This document shows positions 1-12,881 of a DNA stretch of 39,673 nucleotides, piece by piece; within the stretch, counting starts at the first letter, position 1, and each line of letters starts with the position of its first letter. The DNA is from Burkholderiales bacterium. Lineage in GTDB: Bacteria; Pseudomonadota; Gammaproteobacteria; Burkholderiales; Burkholderiaceae_C. A program made the translations under genes and the position numbers. The notes under the pieces are model-generated. The model did not search any database, had not been told where the DNA came from, and worked only from the letters and a program-made list of their open reading frames with translations. Location of the stretch: assembly GCA_003963115.1 (NCBI GenBank), contig RXJQ01000085.1, positions 1-39,673 on the forward strand, in the 5' to 3' direction.

Positions 1-26
1 GCCATTGCGAGGGTTTGCTGCTTCAT
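1..26 (-). CDS. Transposase N-terminus (partial, runs off the window)
   Basis: The ATG at 26-24 on the minus strand opens a frame reading MKQQTLAM before the window ends. It follows an AGGAGG Shine-Dalgarno sequence about 4 bases upstream. This N-terminus resembles IS5-family DDE transposases. Only eight full codons are visible, so catalytic residues cannot be checked. Confidence 0.6.
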
Positions 27-33
27 ATGGCCT

Positions 34-51
34 CCTGTGCTGAAGCACAGG
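34..51 (-). promoter_or_regulatory. RBS-sequestering hairpin of the IS, left copy
   Basis: On the minus strand CCTGTGC-TTCA-GCACAGG forms a perfect 7-bp stem with a 4-base loop. Its 3' arm covers the first three bases of the AGGAGG ribosome binding site of the transposase. Such hairpins in IS10 and IS50 lower translation from transcripts that enter from outside; the same role here is inference. Confidence 0.5.
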
Positions 52-161
52 CATGCAAGTCGTACGCCAGTCAGCGGACCTTTTTCAGTGCATCCCTAGT
101 CTGACATGGCCCAAGGGCCTTCGCTTGACTCAGGTCGCGAACAGGTTCTTGGCCCGGCAGA

Positions 162-1001
162 TCAGCGTGCAGCGTTCAGCGCCTGGCGCGTATCAAGCGC
201 AGCCTTGCGAGCCGCGCTGGCAAAGTCATCGCCGCTGCTCGCATACAGCACGGCGCGCGAACTGTTGACGATGATGGTACCGGTCACGACACCGCTGGCA
301 TCGGTCTTGAGGCCAGCCTTGACGGTGGCCATGGCATCACCGCCTTGCGCCCCCACACCGGGGATCAGCAAAGGCAGGGTCGGGGCCAGTTCGCGCACAC
401 GGGCGATCTCTTCGGGGAAGGTCGCCCCCACGACCAGACCCATCTGACCATGGGTGTTCCAGGGCCCTTGCGCCTGCGCCGCGATGTGCTCGTACACGCG
501 GGGCTGGCCGGGGATGTCGGCCAGACGCAGGTTCTGCAAGTCAGAGCCGCCCGGGTTGGAGGTGCGGCACAGCAGGATCACACCCTTGCCCGGGTACTTG
601 AGGAAGGGCTCCATGGTGTCGAAACCCATGAAGGGCGACAGCGTCACCGCATCGGCCTGATAGCGCTCGAAAGCCTCGCGCGCATACTGCTCGGCCGTGC
701 TGCCAATGTCTCCACGCTTGGCGTCCAAAATCACAGGGACATGCGGCGCCACACGGCGCATGTGGGCCATCAGGCGTTCGAGCTGGTCTTCCGCGCGGTG
801 GGCTGCGAAGTAGGCGATCTGCGGCTTGAAGGCGCAGACCAAGTCCTTCGTGGCATCCACGATGGCCGAGCAGAAGTCAAAGATGCGATCAGCCTGCCCC
901 TTCCAGGCACCGGGAAACCGGGCTGGTTCAGGGTCCAGGCCCACGCAGAGCAGGGAGTCGTTCTGGCGCTGGGCTTGCGCGAGCTGGTCGGTGAAGTTCA
1001 T
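162..1001 (-). CDS. pyrF: Orotidine 5'-phosphate decarboxylase
   Basis: Converts orotidine 5'-monophosphate to UMP, the last step of de novo pyrimidine synthesis, in the cytoplasm. The 279-residue protein fits the longer (type 2) OMP decarboxylases of betaproteobacteria and actinobacteria. It has the active-site motif [10 protein letters not shown] at residues 93-102, with Lys95 as the expected catalytic lysine, and a phosphate-binding end containing the run [12 protein letters not shown]. The start at 1001 is the natural N-terminus; only a weak CAGGG lies next to it. The gene ends 66 bp from the insertion sequence and points toward it, so the IS has not cut the gene but may have removed its native downstream context. 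Confidence 0.95.
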   Translation of the reverse strand: MNFTDQLAQAQRQNDSLLCVGLDPEPARFPGAWKGQADRIFDFCSAIVDATKDLVCAFKPQIAYFAAHRAEDQLERLMAHMRRVAPHVPVILDAKRGDIGSTAEQYAREAFERYQADAVTLSPFMGFDTMEPFLKYPGKGVILLCRTSNPGGSDLQNLRLADIPGQPRVYEHIAAQAQGPWNTHGQMGLVVGATFPEEIARVRELAPTLPLLIPGVGAQGGDAMATVKAGLKTDASGVVTGTIIVNSSRAVLYASSGDDFASAARKAALDTRQALNAAR

Positions 1002-1032
1002 CCCTGAATTTTACCGGCTCGCGCCTGCATCC

Positions 1033-1725
1033 TCACTGACCGCGACGGCGGCCGCGCAGCAAGGCGCCCATCATCAGCATGCCTGCGCCCATCAAGGCAT
1101 AGGTCGAGGGCTCGGGCACGGCAGGCGCAAAGGTCTGGAAGGAGCCCGACAGCTTTTGCGCCCCCGTGGTCAGCAGGTCATAGCTGGCGATCTTGTCGTA
1201 CGACGTGGCCGTGGTGTGCAGGAAGAAAAACCGCGACTCGCTGCCTGGTGCCACACCGCCCGTACCGTTGAACAAGAAGTTGATGTCGCCCGCCGGGTAG
1301 TTGGCCACATTGAACAAACGCGCTGTGTCAGGGCCGGTGGTACCCAGGCCATCGGTGCGGAAGTCGGCGTCCTTCAAGTTGTTGTAGCCAAAATCAGCCA
1401 GACGGAAGGCGCTCACGCCCGTGCCGTTGGTGGACGCATCGACGTTGACCTTCCAGTAGAAGTCCAACGTGCCCGTGCCCGTTTCCCGCACCACGCGGTT
1501 TTGCACCGACCCGCTCACCCCGCTGAAGCTGAAGGGGCTGATGACGTCTTGCAAAACTGTGCCGGCCAACTCGGGCCTTGCAGCAGCGGTGGTACCGCCC
1601 AGAGCGGTATCGGCAAAGGGATTGGGCGACACAGGCGCGGTCAACGAGACAGCCTGTGCAGATTGCGCCAACAGGCCAATGCTCAGCGTGATGACGGACA
1701 AGGCAAAGCGCGAAATGAAACGCAT
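1033..1725 (-). CDS. PEP-CTERM sorting domain protein
   Basis: A 230-residue exported protein of unknown function. Residues 1-25 form a Sec signal peptide ending in AQA. The body is rich in Gly, Thr, Asn and Ser with few charges. Residues 203-230 make a classic PEP-CTERM signal: VPEPSTYAL, a hydrophobic helix, then the basic tail RGRRRGQ. Such proteins are processed by an exosortase (EpsH/XrtA type) and are linked to exopolysaccharide and biofilm formation; no exosortase is in this window. The start is preceded by AAGGAG about 8 bases upstream. A perfect palindrome at 1794-1811 lies 69 bp upstream of the start and may be its operator. The middle of the protein matches no family I know. Confidence 0.85.
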   Translation of the reverse strand: MRFISRFALSVITLSIGLLAQSAQAVSLTAPVSPNPFADTALGGTTAAARPELAGTVLQDVISPFSFSGVSGSVQNRVVRETGTGTLDFYWKVNVDASTNGTGVSAFRLADFGYNNLKDADFRTDGLGTTGPDTARLFNVANYPAGDINFLFNGTGGVAPGSESRFFFLHTTATSYDKIASYDLLTTGAQKLSGSFQTFAPAVPEPSTYALMGAGMLMMGALLRGRRRGQ

Positions 1726-1793
1726 GATGTGACTCCTTTTGTGACATGCATAAATCAGGAGTCTCCACTTTAGGAATCGCGGACATTTTGCGC

Positions 1794-1811
1794 ATCCCTA
1801 GCGGTAGGGAT
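1794..1811. promoter_or_regulatory. Palindrome upstream of the PEP-CTERM gene (candidate operator)
   Basis: ATCCCTA-GCGG-TAGGGAT is a perfect inverted repeat with 7-bp arms and a 4-bp spacer. It lies between purB and the PEP-CTERM gene, 69 bp upstream of the latter's start. A related, less perfect CCTTAGGGG lies just beside it. The layout fits a dimeric regulator such as a LuxR/NarL-type response regulator, but the protein is not known from this window. Confidence 0.4.
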
Positions 1812-1892
1812 AAGGCCGTCCTAGCCTTAGGGGTGTGGATCATGGCGGAACCACAGGCTCTATCCCGTGTGCGGTCCCGCTTTTGATCTGGC

Positions 1893-4699
<2,807 letters not shown>

Positions 4700-4844
4700 T
4701 TCAGCATCAAATGTAACGATAACGATTCCGCGTGCGCCCCCCTGCTCCCCCTGATTGGGTGGGTACCAGGTGGTTATGCGACAGCTCCCCGCTGACGGCT
4801 CCGGGGTCGCTAAAATCGGTCTCAAACACACATCACGACACAGA

Positions 4845-5465
4845 ATGAAACTGATCGGATCCCTGACCAGCCCTTTCGTCCGCAAGGTACGCGTCGTGCT
4901 GGCCGAGAAAAAGCTCGACTACAAATTCGACATCGAGGACGTCTGGTCGGCCGATACCGCGATCCAGGACTCCAACCCGCTGGGCAAGGTACCCTGCCTG
5001 GTGATGGAGGGGGGCGAGGCCATCTTTGATTCGCGCGTCATCGTCGAATACGTGGACACGCTCTCGCCCGTGGGCAAGCTCATCCCCTTGAGCGGCCGCG
5101 AGCGCGTGGAGGTGCGCACCTGGGAAGCCCTGGCCGACGGCCTGCTGGACGCCGCTATCCTGGCGCGTCTGGAACAAACCTGGGCCGGCCGCAGTGAAGC
5201 CCAGCGCAGCCAGGCGTGGGTCGACCGGCAGCTCGACAAGGTTCACGCCAGCCTCAAGGCCATGAGCCAGGGCCTGGGTGATCGCCCCTGGTGCAACGGC
5301 AACCACCACAGCCTGGCCGACATCGCCGTGGGCTGCGCCCTGGGTTACCTGGATTTCCGCTTCCCCCAGATCGACTGGCGGGACGACTACCCCAATCTGG
5401 GCAAGCTGCTCGAAAAGCTGATGCAGCGCCAGAGCTTCATCGACACGGCGCCACCCACTGCCTGA
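4845..5465 (+). CDS. Glutathione S-transferase, YibF-like
   Basis: A 206-residue soluble protein with a thioredoxin-like N-terminal domain and an all-helical C-terminal domain. The N-terminus MKLIGSLTSPFVRKVRV carries the Ser-Pro-Phe segment found at the active site of this GST group. NPLGKVPCLVMEGGEAIFDS is the cis-proline glutathione-binding segment. The C-terminal half has SLADIAVGCALGYLDFR, the usual N-capping region of the helical domain. It resembles E. coli YibF in length and N-terminal sequence. The true substrate is unknown. The start at 4845 was chosen because the protein begins at the family's normal position; a longer frame to 4755 adds an unconserved stretch. It is divergent from the DUF898 gene with 145 bp between the starts. 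Confidence 0.88.
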   Translation: MKLIGSLTSPFVRKVRVVLAEKKLDYKFDIEDVWSADTAIQDSNPLGKVPCLVMEGGEAIFDSRVIVEYVDTLSPVGKLIPLSGRERVEVRTWEALADGLLDAAILARLEQTWAGRSEAQRSQAWVDRQLDKVHASLKAMSQGLGDRPWCNGNHHSLADIAVGCALGYLDFRFPQIDWRDDYPNLGKLLEKLMQRQSFIDTAPPTA

Positions 5466-5482
5466 TCCTCCTCACCAGCTGA

Positions 5483-7150
5483 TCAGTGCACGCCGTCGGC
5501 CGGCTCAAAAGAGTCGGCACGCGCACGGCGCCAGTACTGCTCGAAACCCGGGGTGCGCCAAGGCACCTCGCCGCGCTCGGCCTCCAGCAACTCGCCTGGC
5601 TTCAGGTAGACCAGCAGGTTGGACAAGCGCCCCACCTCGAAGCCCGACACCCGCCGCAGGATGTGCTCGGCCGTGATGTCATTGGGATGCTGCAAGCCAG
5701 CGGCCTGCACCAGCTCCTGCAAGGCATGCAGGGTGTTGTGGTGGAAACGGTAGACCCGTTCGGCCTTGTCCGGCACGACCAGGGCACGTTGCCGCCAGGG
5801 GTCTTGCGAGGTCACGCCGGTCGGGCAATGCCCCGTGTGGCAGCTTTGCGCCTGGATGCAGCCCAGCGCGAACATGAAGCCACGCGCCGCGTTGCACCAA
5901 TCGGCGCCCAAGGCCATCATGCGCGCGATGTCAAAGGCGCTGATCACCTTGCCCGCGCAACCGATCTTGACACGGTGGCGCTCGCCCAGCCCAACTAGGG
6001 TGTTGTGAACCAAGAGCAAGCCTTCTTGCAAAGGCGCGCCGACGTGGTCGGTGAACTCCAGCGGCGCGGCGCCGGTACCGCCCTCGGCCCCGTCCACGAC
6101 GATGAAATCGGGCCAGATGCCAGTCTGGCGCATGGCCTTGGCAATCGCGAACCATTCCCACACGTGGCCCACGCAGAACTTGAAGCCCACTGGCTTGCCG
6201 CCTGACAGCTGCCGCAGGCGCTCGATGAACTGCATCATCTCGATGGGCGTGGAGAAGGCCGAATGCCGGGAGGGCGACACGCAGTCCTTGCCAATGGGCA
6301 CCCCCCGCGTGATGGCGATTTCCGGCGTCACCTTCGGCCCGGGCAGCACACCGCCATGGCCGGGCTTGGCACCCTGGCTGAGCTTGAGCTCGATCATCTT
6401 GACCTGGGGCTCGCGCGCGGCAAAGGCGAATTTGGCCTCGTCGAAATGGCCATCGTCGCTGCGGCAGCCGAAGTAACCTGAGCCGATCTCCCAGATCAGA
6501 TCGCCACCCGGCTCGCGGTGGTAGGGGCTGATCGAGCCCTCGCCCGTGTCATGCGCGAAGCCGCCCTTCTTGGCGCCCTTGTTGAGCGCCAGGATGGCGT
6601 TGGCACTCAGCGCACCGAAGCTCATCGCCGAGATGTTGAAGATGCTGGCGCTGTAAGGCTGCGTGCACGACGAGCCTCCCGCGCCGATGAGCACGCGGAA
6701 ATCGGGCGACTTCACCTCGCTGGGCGTCATCGAATGGCTGATCCATTCATAGCCCGTGGCGCCCACGTCTTTTTGCGTGCCGAAGGGGCGCTTGTCGGAC
6801 TCACCCTTGGCCCGTTGGTACACCAGCGAGCGCTGCTGGCGCGAAAAGGGCGCCGCCTCGTTGTCGCTCTCGATGAAGTACTGGCGCATCTCCGGGCGGA
6901 TGAATTCGAGCAGGTAGCGCAAGTGCCCGATAACGGGGTAGTTGCGCAGCACCGAGCGGCTGATCTGCCGCATGTCGTTGATGCCCAGCACGGTCAGCGC
7001 CCCGCCAACAGCGACCATCCACAGGCCGACGTCCTTGTGTGCGGTCACTCCCCATTCAAGGCCCCCGGCCAGCAAGGTCAGCAAGGACAAGACCCACGCC
7101 GTGTACCGAATGGGTACGTGCTCGTTGAGCCGGATCAACCACCTGGGCAT
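5483..7150 (-). CDS. Membrane-anchored FMN-binding glutamate synthase family protein
   Basis: A 555-residue protein made of two N-terminal transmembrane helices (about residues 16-60) and a GltS-type FMN domain. ISAMSFGALSANAILALNKG, then GAKKGGFAHDTGEG and the C-terminal DGAEGGTGAAP segment are typical FMN- and substrate-site motifs of the glutamate synthase barrel. C431, C437 and C442 form CX5CX4C, the ligand pattern of the 3Fe-4S cluster. The glutaminase domain of classic GltB is absent. The real reaction of these stand-alone proteins is not known. The start at 7150 follows GAGGAGAC; a longer frame to 7234 lacks such a site. It is convergent with the transferase gene, 17 bp away. Confidence 0.88.
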   Translation of the reverse strand: MPRWLIRLNEHVPIRYTAWVLSLLTLLAGGLEWGVTAHKDVGLWMVAVGGALTVLGINDMRQISRSVLRNYPVIGHLRYLLEFIRPEMRQYFIESDNEAAPFSRQQRSLVYQRAKGESDKRPFGTQKDVGATGYEWISHSMTPSEVKSPDFRVLIGAGGSSCTQPYSASIFNISAMSFGALSANAILALNKGAKKGGFAHDTGEGSISPYHREPGGDLIWEIGSGYFGCRSDDGHFDEAKFAFAAREPQVKMIELKLSQGAKPGHGGVLPGPKVTPEIAITRGVPIGKDCVSPSRHSAFSTPIEMMQFIERLRQLSGGKPVGFKFCVGHVWEWFAIAKAMRQTGIWPDFIVVDGAEGGTGAAPLEFTDHVGAPLQEGLLLVHNTLVGLGERHRVKIGCAGKVISAFDIARMMALGADWCNAARGFMFALGCIQAQSCHTGHCPTGVTSQDPWRQRALVVPDKAERVYRFHHNTLHALQELVQAAGLQHPNDITAEHILRRVSGFEVGRLSNLLVYLKPGELLEAERGEVPWRTPGFEQYWRRARADSFEPADGVH

Positions 7151-7311
7151 GCCTGTCTCCTCAGAAATGCGGGGCCACGCTCGGGCACCTTGACACCATC
7201 CTAAGCCGCGTCGCCCTGGCGTGGTCCCTCGCACAAGATGGCAAATCGCCCCCAGATTGTGAAATATGCCCGCACTCCGTGGAGTCGAAATGACGCTACA
7301 CTGACGCCCAC

Positions 7312-7364
7312 AGCGCCGATTTGTCCGGATTGCGGGCGCTCAAGAAATTCCGCTAAAGAGGGCG
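7312..7364 (+). promoter_or_regulatory. SAM-II riboswitch in the metX leader
   Basis: P1 is AGCGCC (7312-7317) with GGCGCT (7335-7340). The conserved GATTT follows the first arm, TTGC precedes the second, and GCTAAAGAGGG (7352-7362) matches the conserved 3' GCUAAAxAGGG of the SAM-II aptamer. Loop bases CGGA (7326-7329) can pair with TCCG (7349-7352) as the pseudoknot. A TACACT at 7297-7302 is a plausible -10 that would start the RNA just before P1. SAM-II elements lie upstream of met genes and turn expression off when S-adenosylmethionine is high. Confidence 0.88.
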
Positions 7365-7370
7365 CTGCAC

Positions 7371-7404
7371 GCCGGCCCCTGCTTTCATGCGAGGCCGGTT
7401 TTTT
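7371..7404 (+). terminator. Intrinsic terminator of the metX leader (riboswitch expression platform)
   Basis: CCGGCC (7372-7377) pairs with GGCCGG (7393-7398), followed directly by six T residues (7399-7404). It lies between the SAM-II aptamer and the metX start. The competing hairpin GGCG (7361-7364) with CGCC (7370-7373) shares bases with both the aptamer 3' end and the terminator stem, which suggests transcriptional control. Confidence 0.82.
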
Positions 7405-7428
7405 GTTGTTCTTCACACCGCACGCGTC

Positions 7429-8640
7429 ATGTCATCTCTTGGGGTCGTCACCCCTGCCTCATTGCACTTCGGCACGCCCTTGTCGCTGCAAAGCGGCGCC
7501 GTGCTGCGCGACTACACACTGGTCTACGAAACCTATGGGCGCCTCAACGCCGACCGCAGCAATGCGGTGCTGGTCTGCCATGCACTGAATGCCTCGCACC
7601 ACGTGGCCGGCCTGCATGCCGACGAAAACGGCAAGGCCATCCCCAAGAGCCACGGCTGGTGGGACAACATGATCGGCCCCGGCAAGCCGTTGGACACCGA
7701 CAAGTTCTTCGTCATCGGCATCAACAACCCGGGCTCCTGCTTTGGCTCGACCGGCCCCATGCACACCAACCCGGACACCGGCCGCATCTACGGCGCCGAC
7801 TTCCCCGTGGTGACGGTGGAAGACTGGGTGAACGCCCAGGCTCGTGTGCTGGATCGGCTGGGCATCGACCAGTTGGCCGCCGTGCTGGGTGGCAGCCTGG
7901 GTGGCATGCAGGCGCTGAGCTGGACACTGCAATACCCCGATCGCGTGCGCCACTGCGTGGCCGTGGCCACCGCCCCCAATCTCTCGGCCCAGAACATCGC
8001 CTTCAACGAAGTAGCCCGCCGCGCCATCGTCACCGACCCCGACTTCCACCATGGCCACTTCTACGAACATGGCGTGGTACCTCGGCGCGGCCTGCGCGTG
8101 GCACGCATGATCGGCCACATCACCTACCTCTCCGACGACGTGATGGAAGAGAAGTTCGGCCGCGAGATGGTGGGCCGCGAAGCCGGTGAAGAGCCCGCTT
8201 ACAGCACGCAGAACATCGAGTTCCAGGTCGAGAGCTACCTGCGCTACCAGGGTGACAAGTTCAGCGACTACTTCGACGCCAACACCTACCTGCTCATCAC
8301 CCGCGCACTGGACTACTTCGACCCGGCCCGCGCACATGGTGGCAAGCTCTCGGCGGCGATGGCCAAGGCGCTGGCCAAGTTCCTCGTCATCAGCTTCACG
8401 ACCGACTGGCGTTTCTCGCCCGCGCGTTCGCGCGAGATCGTCAAGGCCCTGGTCGACAACCGCCACGACGTGAGCTATGCCGAAATCGATGCGCCCCATG
8501 GCCACGATGCCTTCCTGCTGGACGACCCGCGCTACCACGCGCTCGTGCGGGCCTACTTTGAGCGCATCGCCCAGGATCTGCACAAGCGGCAGGCCGGCTT
8601 GAGTACCCACCAGGGTCAGGCCATGAAGGTGGCGGTGTGA
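7429..8640 (+). CDS. metX: Homoserine O-acyltransferase (MetX family)
   Basis: Acylates homoserine with acetyl-CoA or succinyl-CoA, the first committed step of methionine synthesis. The 403-residue alpha/beta hydrolase has the nucleophile elbow GGSLGGMQ at residues 154-161 (Ser156). The acid is probably the Asp of FTTDWRFSP and the base the His of [21 protein letters not shown] at 50-61 is also typical. Many betaproteobacterial MetX proteins use succinyl-CoA, so substrate choice cannot be fixed by eye. The ATG at 7429 was chosen because the longer frame (7387) would start inside the terminator hairpin. No strong ribosome binding site is visible. It forms an operon with metW. Confidence 0.95.
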   Translation: MSSLGVVTPASLHFGTPLSLQSGAVLRDYTLVYETYGRLNADRSNAVLVCHALNASHHVAGLHADENGKAIPKSHGWWDNMIGPGKPLDTDKFFVIGINNPGSCFGSTGPMHTNPDTGRIYGADFPVVTVEDWVNAQARVLDRLGIDQLAAVLGGSLGGMQALSWTLQYPDRVRHCVAVATAPNLSAQNIAFNEVARRAIVTDPDFHHGHFYEHGVVPRRGLRVARMIGHITYLSDDVMEEKFGREMVGREAGEEPAYSTQNIEFQVESYLRYQGDKFSDYFDANTYLLITRALDYFDPARAHGGKLSAAMAKALAKFLVISFTTDWRFSPARSREIVKALVDNRHDVSYAEIDAPHGHDAFLLDDPRYHALVRAYFERIAQDLHKRQAGLSTHQGQAMKVAV

Positions 8641-8651
8641 CGGGGGCACTC

Positions 8652-9257
8652 ATGGCGAACATCAACAAGAACGACCGCGCGATCTACCAGGTGGTGGCCG
8701 ACCTCATCCCCGTCGGCTCACGCGTGCTGGACCTGGGCTGTGGTGACGGTACCTTGCTGGCCTATCTGCGCGACCACCGTCAGTGCACGGGCTATGGCGT
8801 CGAGCTGGACGACAGCAAGGTGATCGAGTGCGTGCGCCGCGGCGTGAACGTCATCCAGCGCAACCTGGAAGAAGGCCTGAGCCTGTTCGATGACAACAGC
8901 TTCGACGTGGTGCTGCAGCTCGATACCTTGCAGCATCTGCGCAATACCGAAGCCATGTTGCGAGAGACAGCGCGTATTGGCCGCATCGGCCTGGTGAGCT
9001 TTCCCAACTTCGCGCACTGGCAGCATCGCCTGAGCGTGCTGCGCGGCCGCATGCCGGTGACCAAGGCCCTGCCCTACCAGTGGTACGACACGCCCAATAT
9101 CCGCGTGGCCACCTTTGCAGACTTCGAGGTGCTGGCACGCAAGAACGGGCTGCGCATCTTGGACTCGTTCGGGCTCAATGGTGGTGGTGGCGAGCGCGTG
9201 GACCGATGGCCGAACCTGCTGGCGAGCACGGCGGTGTTCAAGTTCGAGCGGCATTGA
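8652..9257 (+). CDS. metW: Methionine biosynthesis protein MetW
   Basis: A methyltransferase-like protein of about 201 residues, co-encoded with metX in many proteobacteria and thought to support MetX activity. The SAM-binding motif I is VLDLGCGDG at residues 25-33. LQLDTLQHLRNTEAMLRE and the later SFPNFAHWQHR segment are characteristic of MetW. The ATG at 8652 follows GGGGG; an alternative GTG at 8637 overlaps the metX stop by four bases (GTGA). Either way the genes are translationally close and share the SAM-II-controlled promoter. Confidence 0.93.
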   Translation: MANINKNDRAIYQVVADLIPVGSRVLDLGCGDGTLLAYLRDHRQCTGYGVELDDSKVIECVRRGVNVIQRNLEEGLSLFDDNSFDVVLQLDTLQHLRNTEAMLRETARIGRIGLVSFPNFAHWQHRLSVLRGRMPVTKALPYQWYDTPNIRVATFADFEVLARKNGLRILDSFGLNGGGGERVDRWPNLLASTAVFKFERH

Positions 9258-9279
9258 ACCCGCACGCCGCCCGAAAAAG

Positions 9280-9305
9280 AAAAACGCCCCGCGAGGGGCG
9301 TTTTT
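9280..9305. terminator. Bidirectional intrinsic terminator between metW and the porin gene
   Basis: AAAACGCCCC-GCGA-GGGGCG-TTTTT forms a perfect GC stem flanked by an A run on one side and a T run on the other. It works for both strands and separates the convergent metXW operon and the porin gene. Confidence 0.9.
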
Positions 9306-9332
9306 CATGCTCGGTCGGATCGAGGGTGTCGA

Positions 9333-10463
9333 TCAGAAGTTGTGGCGGATGCCCACAGCGTAGGTTTGGCCCGAGCTGAGGCTGGTTTGACGCTCGTTGG
9401 AGAACACAGCGTAAACGTCGGTGCGCTTGGACAGCGTGTAGTCGTAGCCCAGCGAGAACACGTCGTTCTTGACCGAACCGTCCACACCAGCTTCGGTGTG
9501 CTTCAGGTTGCCGAACGAGGCCAGCACAGCGCCCTTGTCGGTCACAGGCACGGACACACCCAGTTGGTAGATCTTGTCCTTGGCATCGACCGCAGGGCAA
9601 GATGTGGGAGTGCTGCCAGAACCAGAAGCATCACACGTCTTCTTGATGTAGGTGGCTTGACCAAAGGCCTTCAGCACGCCGAAATCATAGCTCACACCAA
9701 AGTCGGTCACCTTGTCGTTGGCGTTGTAGCTAACAGGGGCATTGCCGCTGGCGTTGCCAGCGGGCGTGAAGCCGCCCTTCTCATACGTCAACGTTGCAGC
9801 CAAAGGACCGGCAGCATAAGTGCCAGACAGGGCGTAGCTGTTCTTCGCATCGGAAATAGCGGACGTGGTTTCCTTCGCTGCGTATTGACCGACAAAGCTG
9901 AAGCCAGAGAAAGTGGGCGACTGATAGGCCACCGAATTGATCCAGCCCGTGTCAAAGCCAGCACCAGGTGTTACAGAGAAACCAGCAGGCAGACCTGCAA
10001 CGGCATTATTGATGTAGTTCAGATGGCGCATCGTGGGCGAGAAGGCCATCGAACTGCCGAACGGGTTGTAGGTGTAGCCCGAGGTGAACAGAGGGTTGTC
10101 GGATTGACCAATGGTAACGGTACCGAAATTGCCGCTCAAGAAAACATTCGAGGTACGGCCCCAGAATTGACCAGCATTGTTTGGCACAACCTTACCTGTA
10201 TCAGCGCCCAAGAAGGATTCCAGCGCGAAACCAGCCTTCAAGCCACCGCCAAGGTCTTCGTCACCCGACAGGCCGAAGTAGCTGGTCATCATCTTGCCGC
10301 TTTCAACTGCGGTCACGCGTGTGGAGGGCAGGGTCTTGTCATGGGCCCCTTCAAACGAACCGACGGACATGTCCAGCATGCCGTACAGCTTGACATCGGC
10401 GTGAGCAACACCAGCAACAGCCAGCAAGGCGGCGGCTGCCACCAGGTTCTTCTTTGCAAACAT
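9333..10463 (-). CDS. Outer-membrane porin (Burkholderiales trimeric porin type)
   Basis: A 376-residue general porin. Residues 1-22 are a signal peptide ending in AHA, before DVKLYGMLDMSVG, the usual first beta strand. SYFGLSGDEDLGGGLKAGFALES is the conserved second-third strand region of gram-negative porins. The protein ends in GIRHNF, with the C-terminal aromatic residue needed for BAM recognition. An internal stretch with CDASGSGSTPTSC could form a disulfide-bonded loop. AGGAGA lies upstream of the ATG. The gene has its own AT-rich promoter region and a terminator shared with metW, so it is monocistronic. Confidence 0.93.
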   Translation of the reverse strand: MFAKKNLVAAAALLAVAGVAHADVKLYGMLDMSVGSFEGAHDKTLPSTRVTAVESGKMMTSYFGLSGDEDLGGGLKAGFALESFLGADTGKVVPNNAGQFWGRTSNVFLSGNFGTVTIGQSDNPLFTSGYTYNPFGSSMAFSPTMRHLNYINNAVAGLPAGFSVTPGAGFDTGWINSVAYQSPTFSGFSFVGQYAAKETTSAISDAKNSYALSGTYAAGPLAATLTYEKGGFTPAGNASGNAPVSYNANDKVTDFGVSYDFGVLKAFGQATYIKKTCDASGSGSTPTSCPAVDAKDKIYQLGVSVPVTDKGAVLASFGNLKHTEAGVDGSVKNDVFSLGYDYTLSKRTDVYAVFSNERQTSLSSGQTYAVGIRHNF

Positions 10464-10620
10464 TGAGTTCTCCTAGCAATGAAATGAACAGAAATTTTGA
10501 ACAGGGAGAGGTCCCGCAAGAGGCCCCAACCTCAAAGTTCATTGTGGGACGGAAAGTCCGCAGGAGGCTCGATAAGCAAGAATCGTGACAGCCTTACCCC
10601 CCGGCTTTTCGCTTTTTCCG

Positions 10621-10634
10621 TTGTCAAGTGACAA
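10621..10634. promoter_or_regulatory. Palindrome in the porin leader (candidate regulatory site)
   Basis: TTGTCA-AG-TGACAA is a perfect inverted repeat with 6-bp arms. It lies downstream of the proposed porin -10 and could be an operator or a leader RNA hairpin. No regulator can be assigned. Confidence 0.3.
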
Positions 10635-10648
10635 CAAAAGTCGAATTT

Positions 10649-10679
10649 TGTATAAGATTTCAGGACATTTGCCCGTCAA
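10649..10679 (-). promoter_or_regulatory. Candidate sigma-70 promoter of the porin gene
   Basis: On the minus strand TTGACG (10679-10674) is followed after 18 or 19 bp by TTATAC/TATACA (10655-10649). The -35 is close to consensus and the -10 is fair; the spacing is slightly long. It would give a 5' leader of about 180 nt. Confidence 0.4.
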
Positions 10680-10791
10680 AACAGGCGGTTTTGCCCGAAA
10701 TTTAGTTGCCCAGGCAATTGATCGGCAGACCGCACCAACTTGGTTCGGGCGGCCTCAACCCGATCGGATATTCCAGACAGAATGCCCTATC

Positions 10792-10815
10792 GAGGTGCAA
10801 AAAGAGGTGCAAAAA
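10792..10815. repeat. 12-bp tandem duplication 3' of recQ
   Basis: GAGGTGCAAAAA occurs twice in direct tandem (10792-10803 and 10804-10815). In the recQ sense the A runs become T runs shortly after the stop codon, but there is no stem, so it is not a standard terminator. Confidence 0.7.
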
Positions 10816-10833
10816 TCGCCCTTGGTGCCCGGT

Positions 10834-12759
<1,926 letters not shown>

Positions 12760-12881
12760 GTTGGCGGCGTTGGGGCGGGTCCGCGCGTAGCAAAGTGGAA
12801 AGTACGCGCACAGACGCTATTGTCGCCGCAGCCACGGCCGCTTTGCCCGCGATCTGCCCCAGGCCCCCATCGAGGGGTCTC

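Larger units (their letters stand above)
1..95 (-). mobile_element. End of an IS5-family-like insertion sequence, left copy (partial)
   Basis: Positions 4-98 are the exact reverse complement of 39579-39673, so the same element lies at both window edges, each copy pointing outward. The inferred terminal sequence is GGATGCACTGAAAAAGGTC, read leftward from 95. The next bases (96-99) are CTAG, which fits the YTAR target used by the IS5 group. The element contains a hairpin, a strong AGGAGG and the first codons of a transposase. The assignment to IS5 rests on the target tetranucleotide and the transposase N-terminus; the rest of the element is outside the window. Confidence 0.75.
10464..10833. other. 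370-bp intergenic region upstream of the porin gene
   Basis: No convincing gene. The region is AT-rich compared with its neighbours. It holds the porin ribosome binding site, a likely porin promoter (10649-10679), the palindrome TTGTCAAGTGACAA (10621-10634) and, next to recQ, a 12-bp tandem duplication (10792-10815). Confidence 0.6.

Noticed and set aside
1726..1892. Sigma-54 promoter for the PEP-CTERM gene
   Set aside because: I looked for TGGC-N-GC type spacing on the minus strand and found no acceptable match.
4700..4885. N-terminal extension of the DUF898 frame up to 4885
   Set aside because: It overlaps the start of the divergent transferase gene and has no family similarity; 4699 is a better start.
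7387..7428. Upstream ATG for metX at 7387
   Set aside because: It would start inside the terminator hairpin of the riboswitch and adds residues not seen in MetX proteins.
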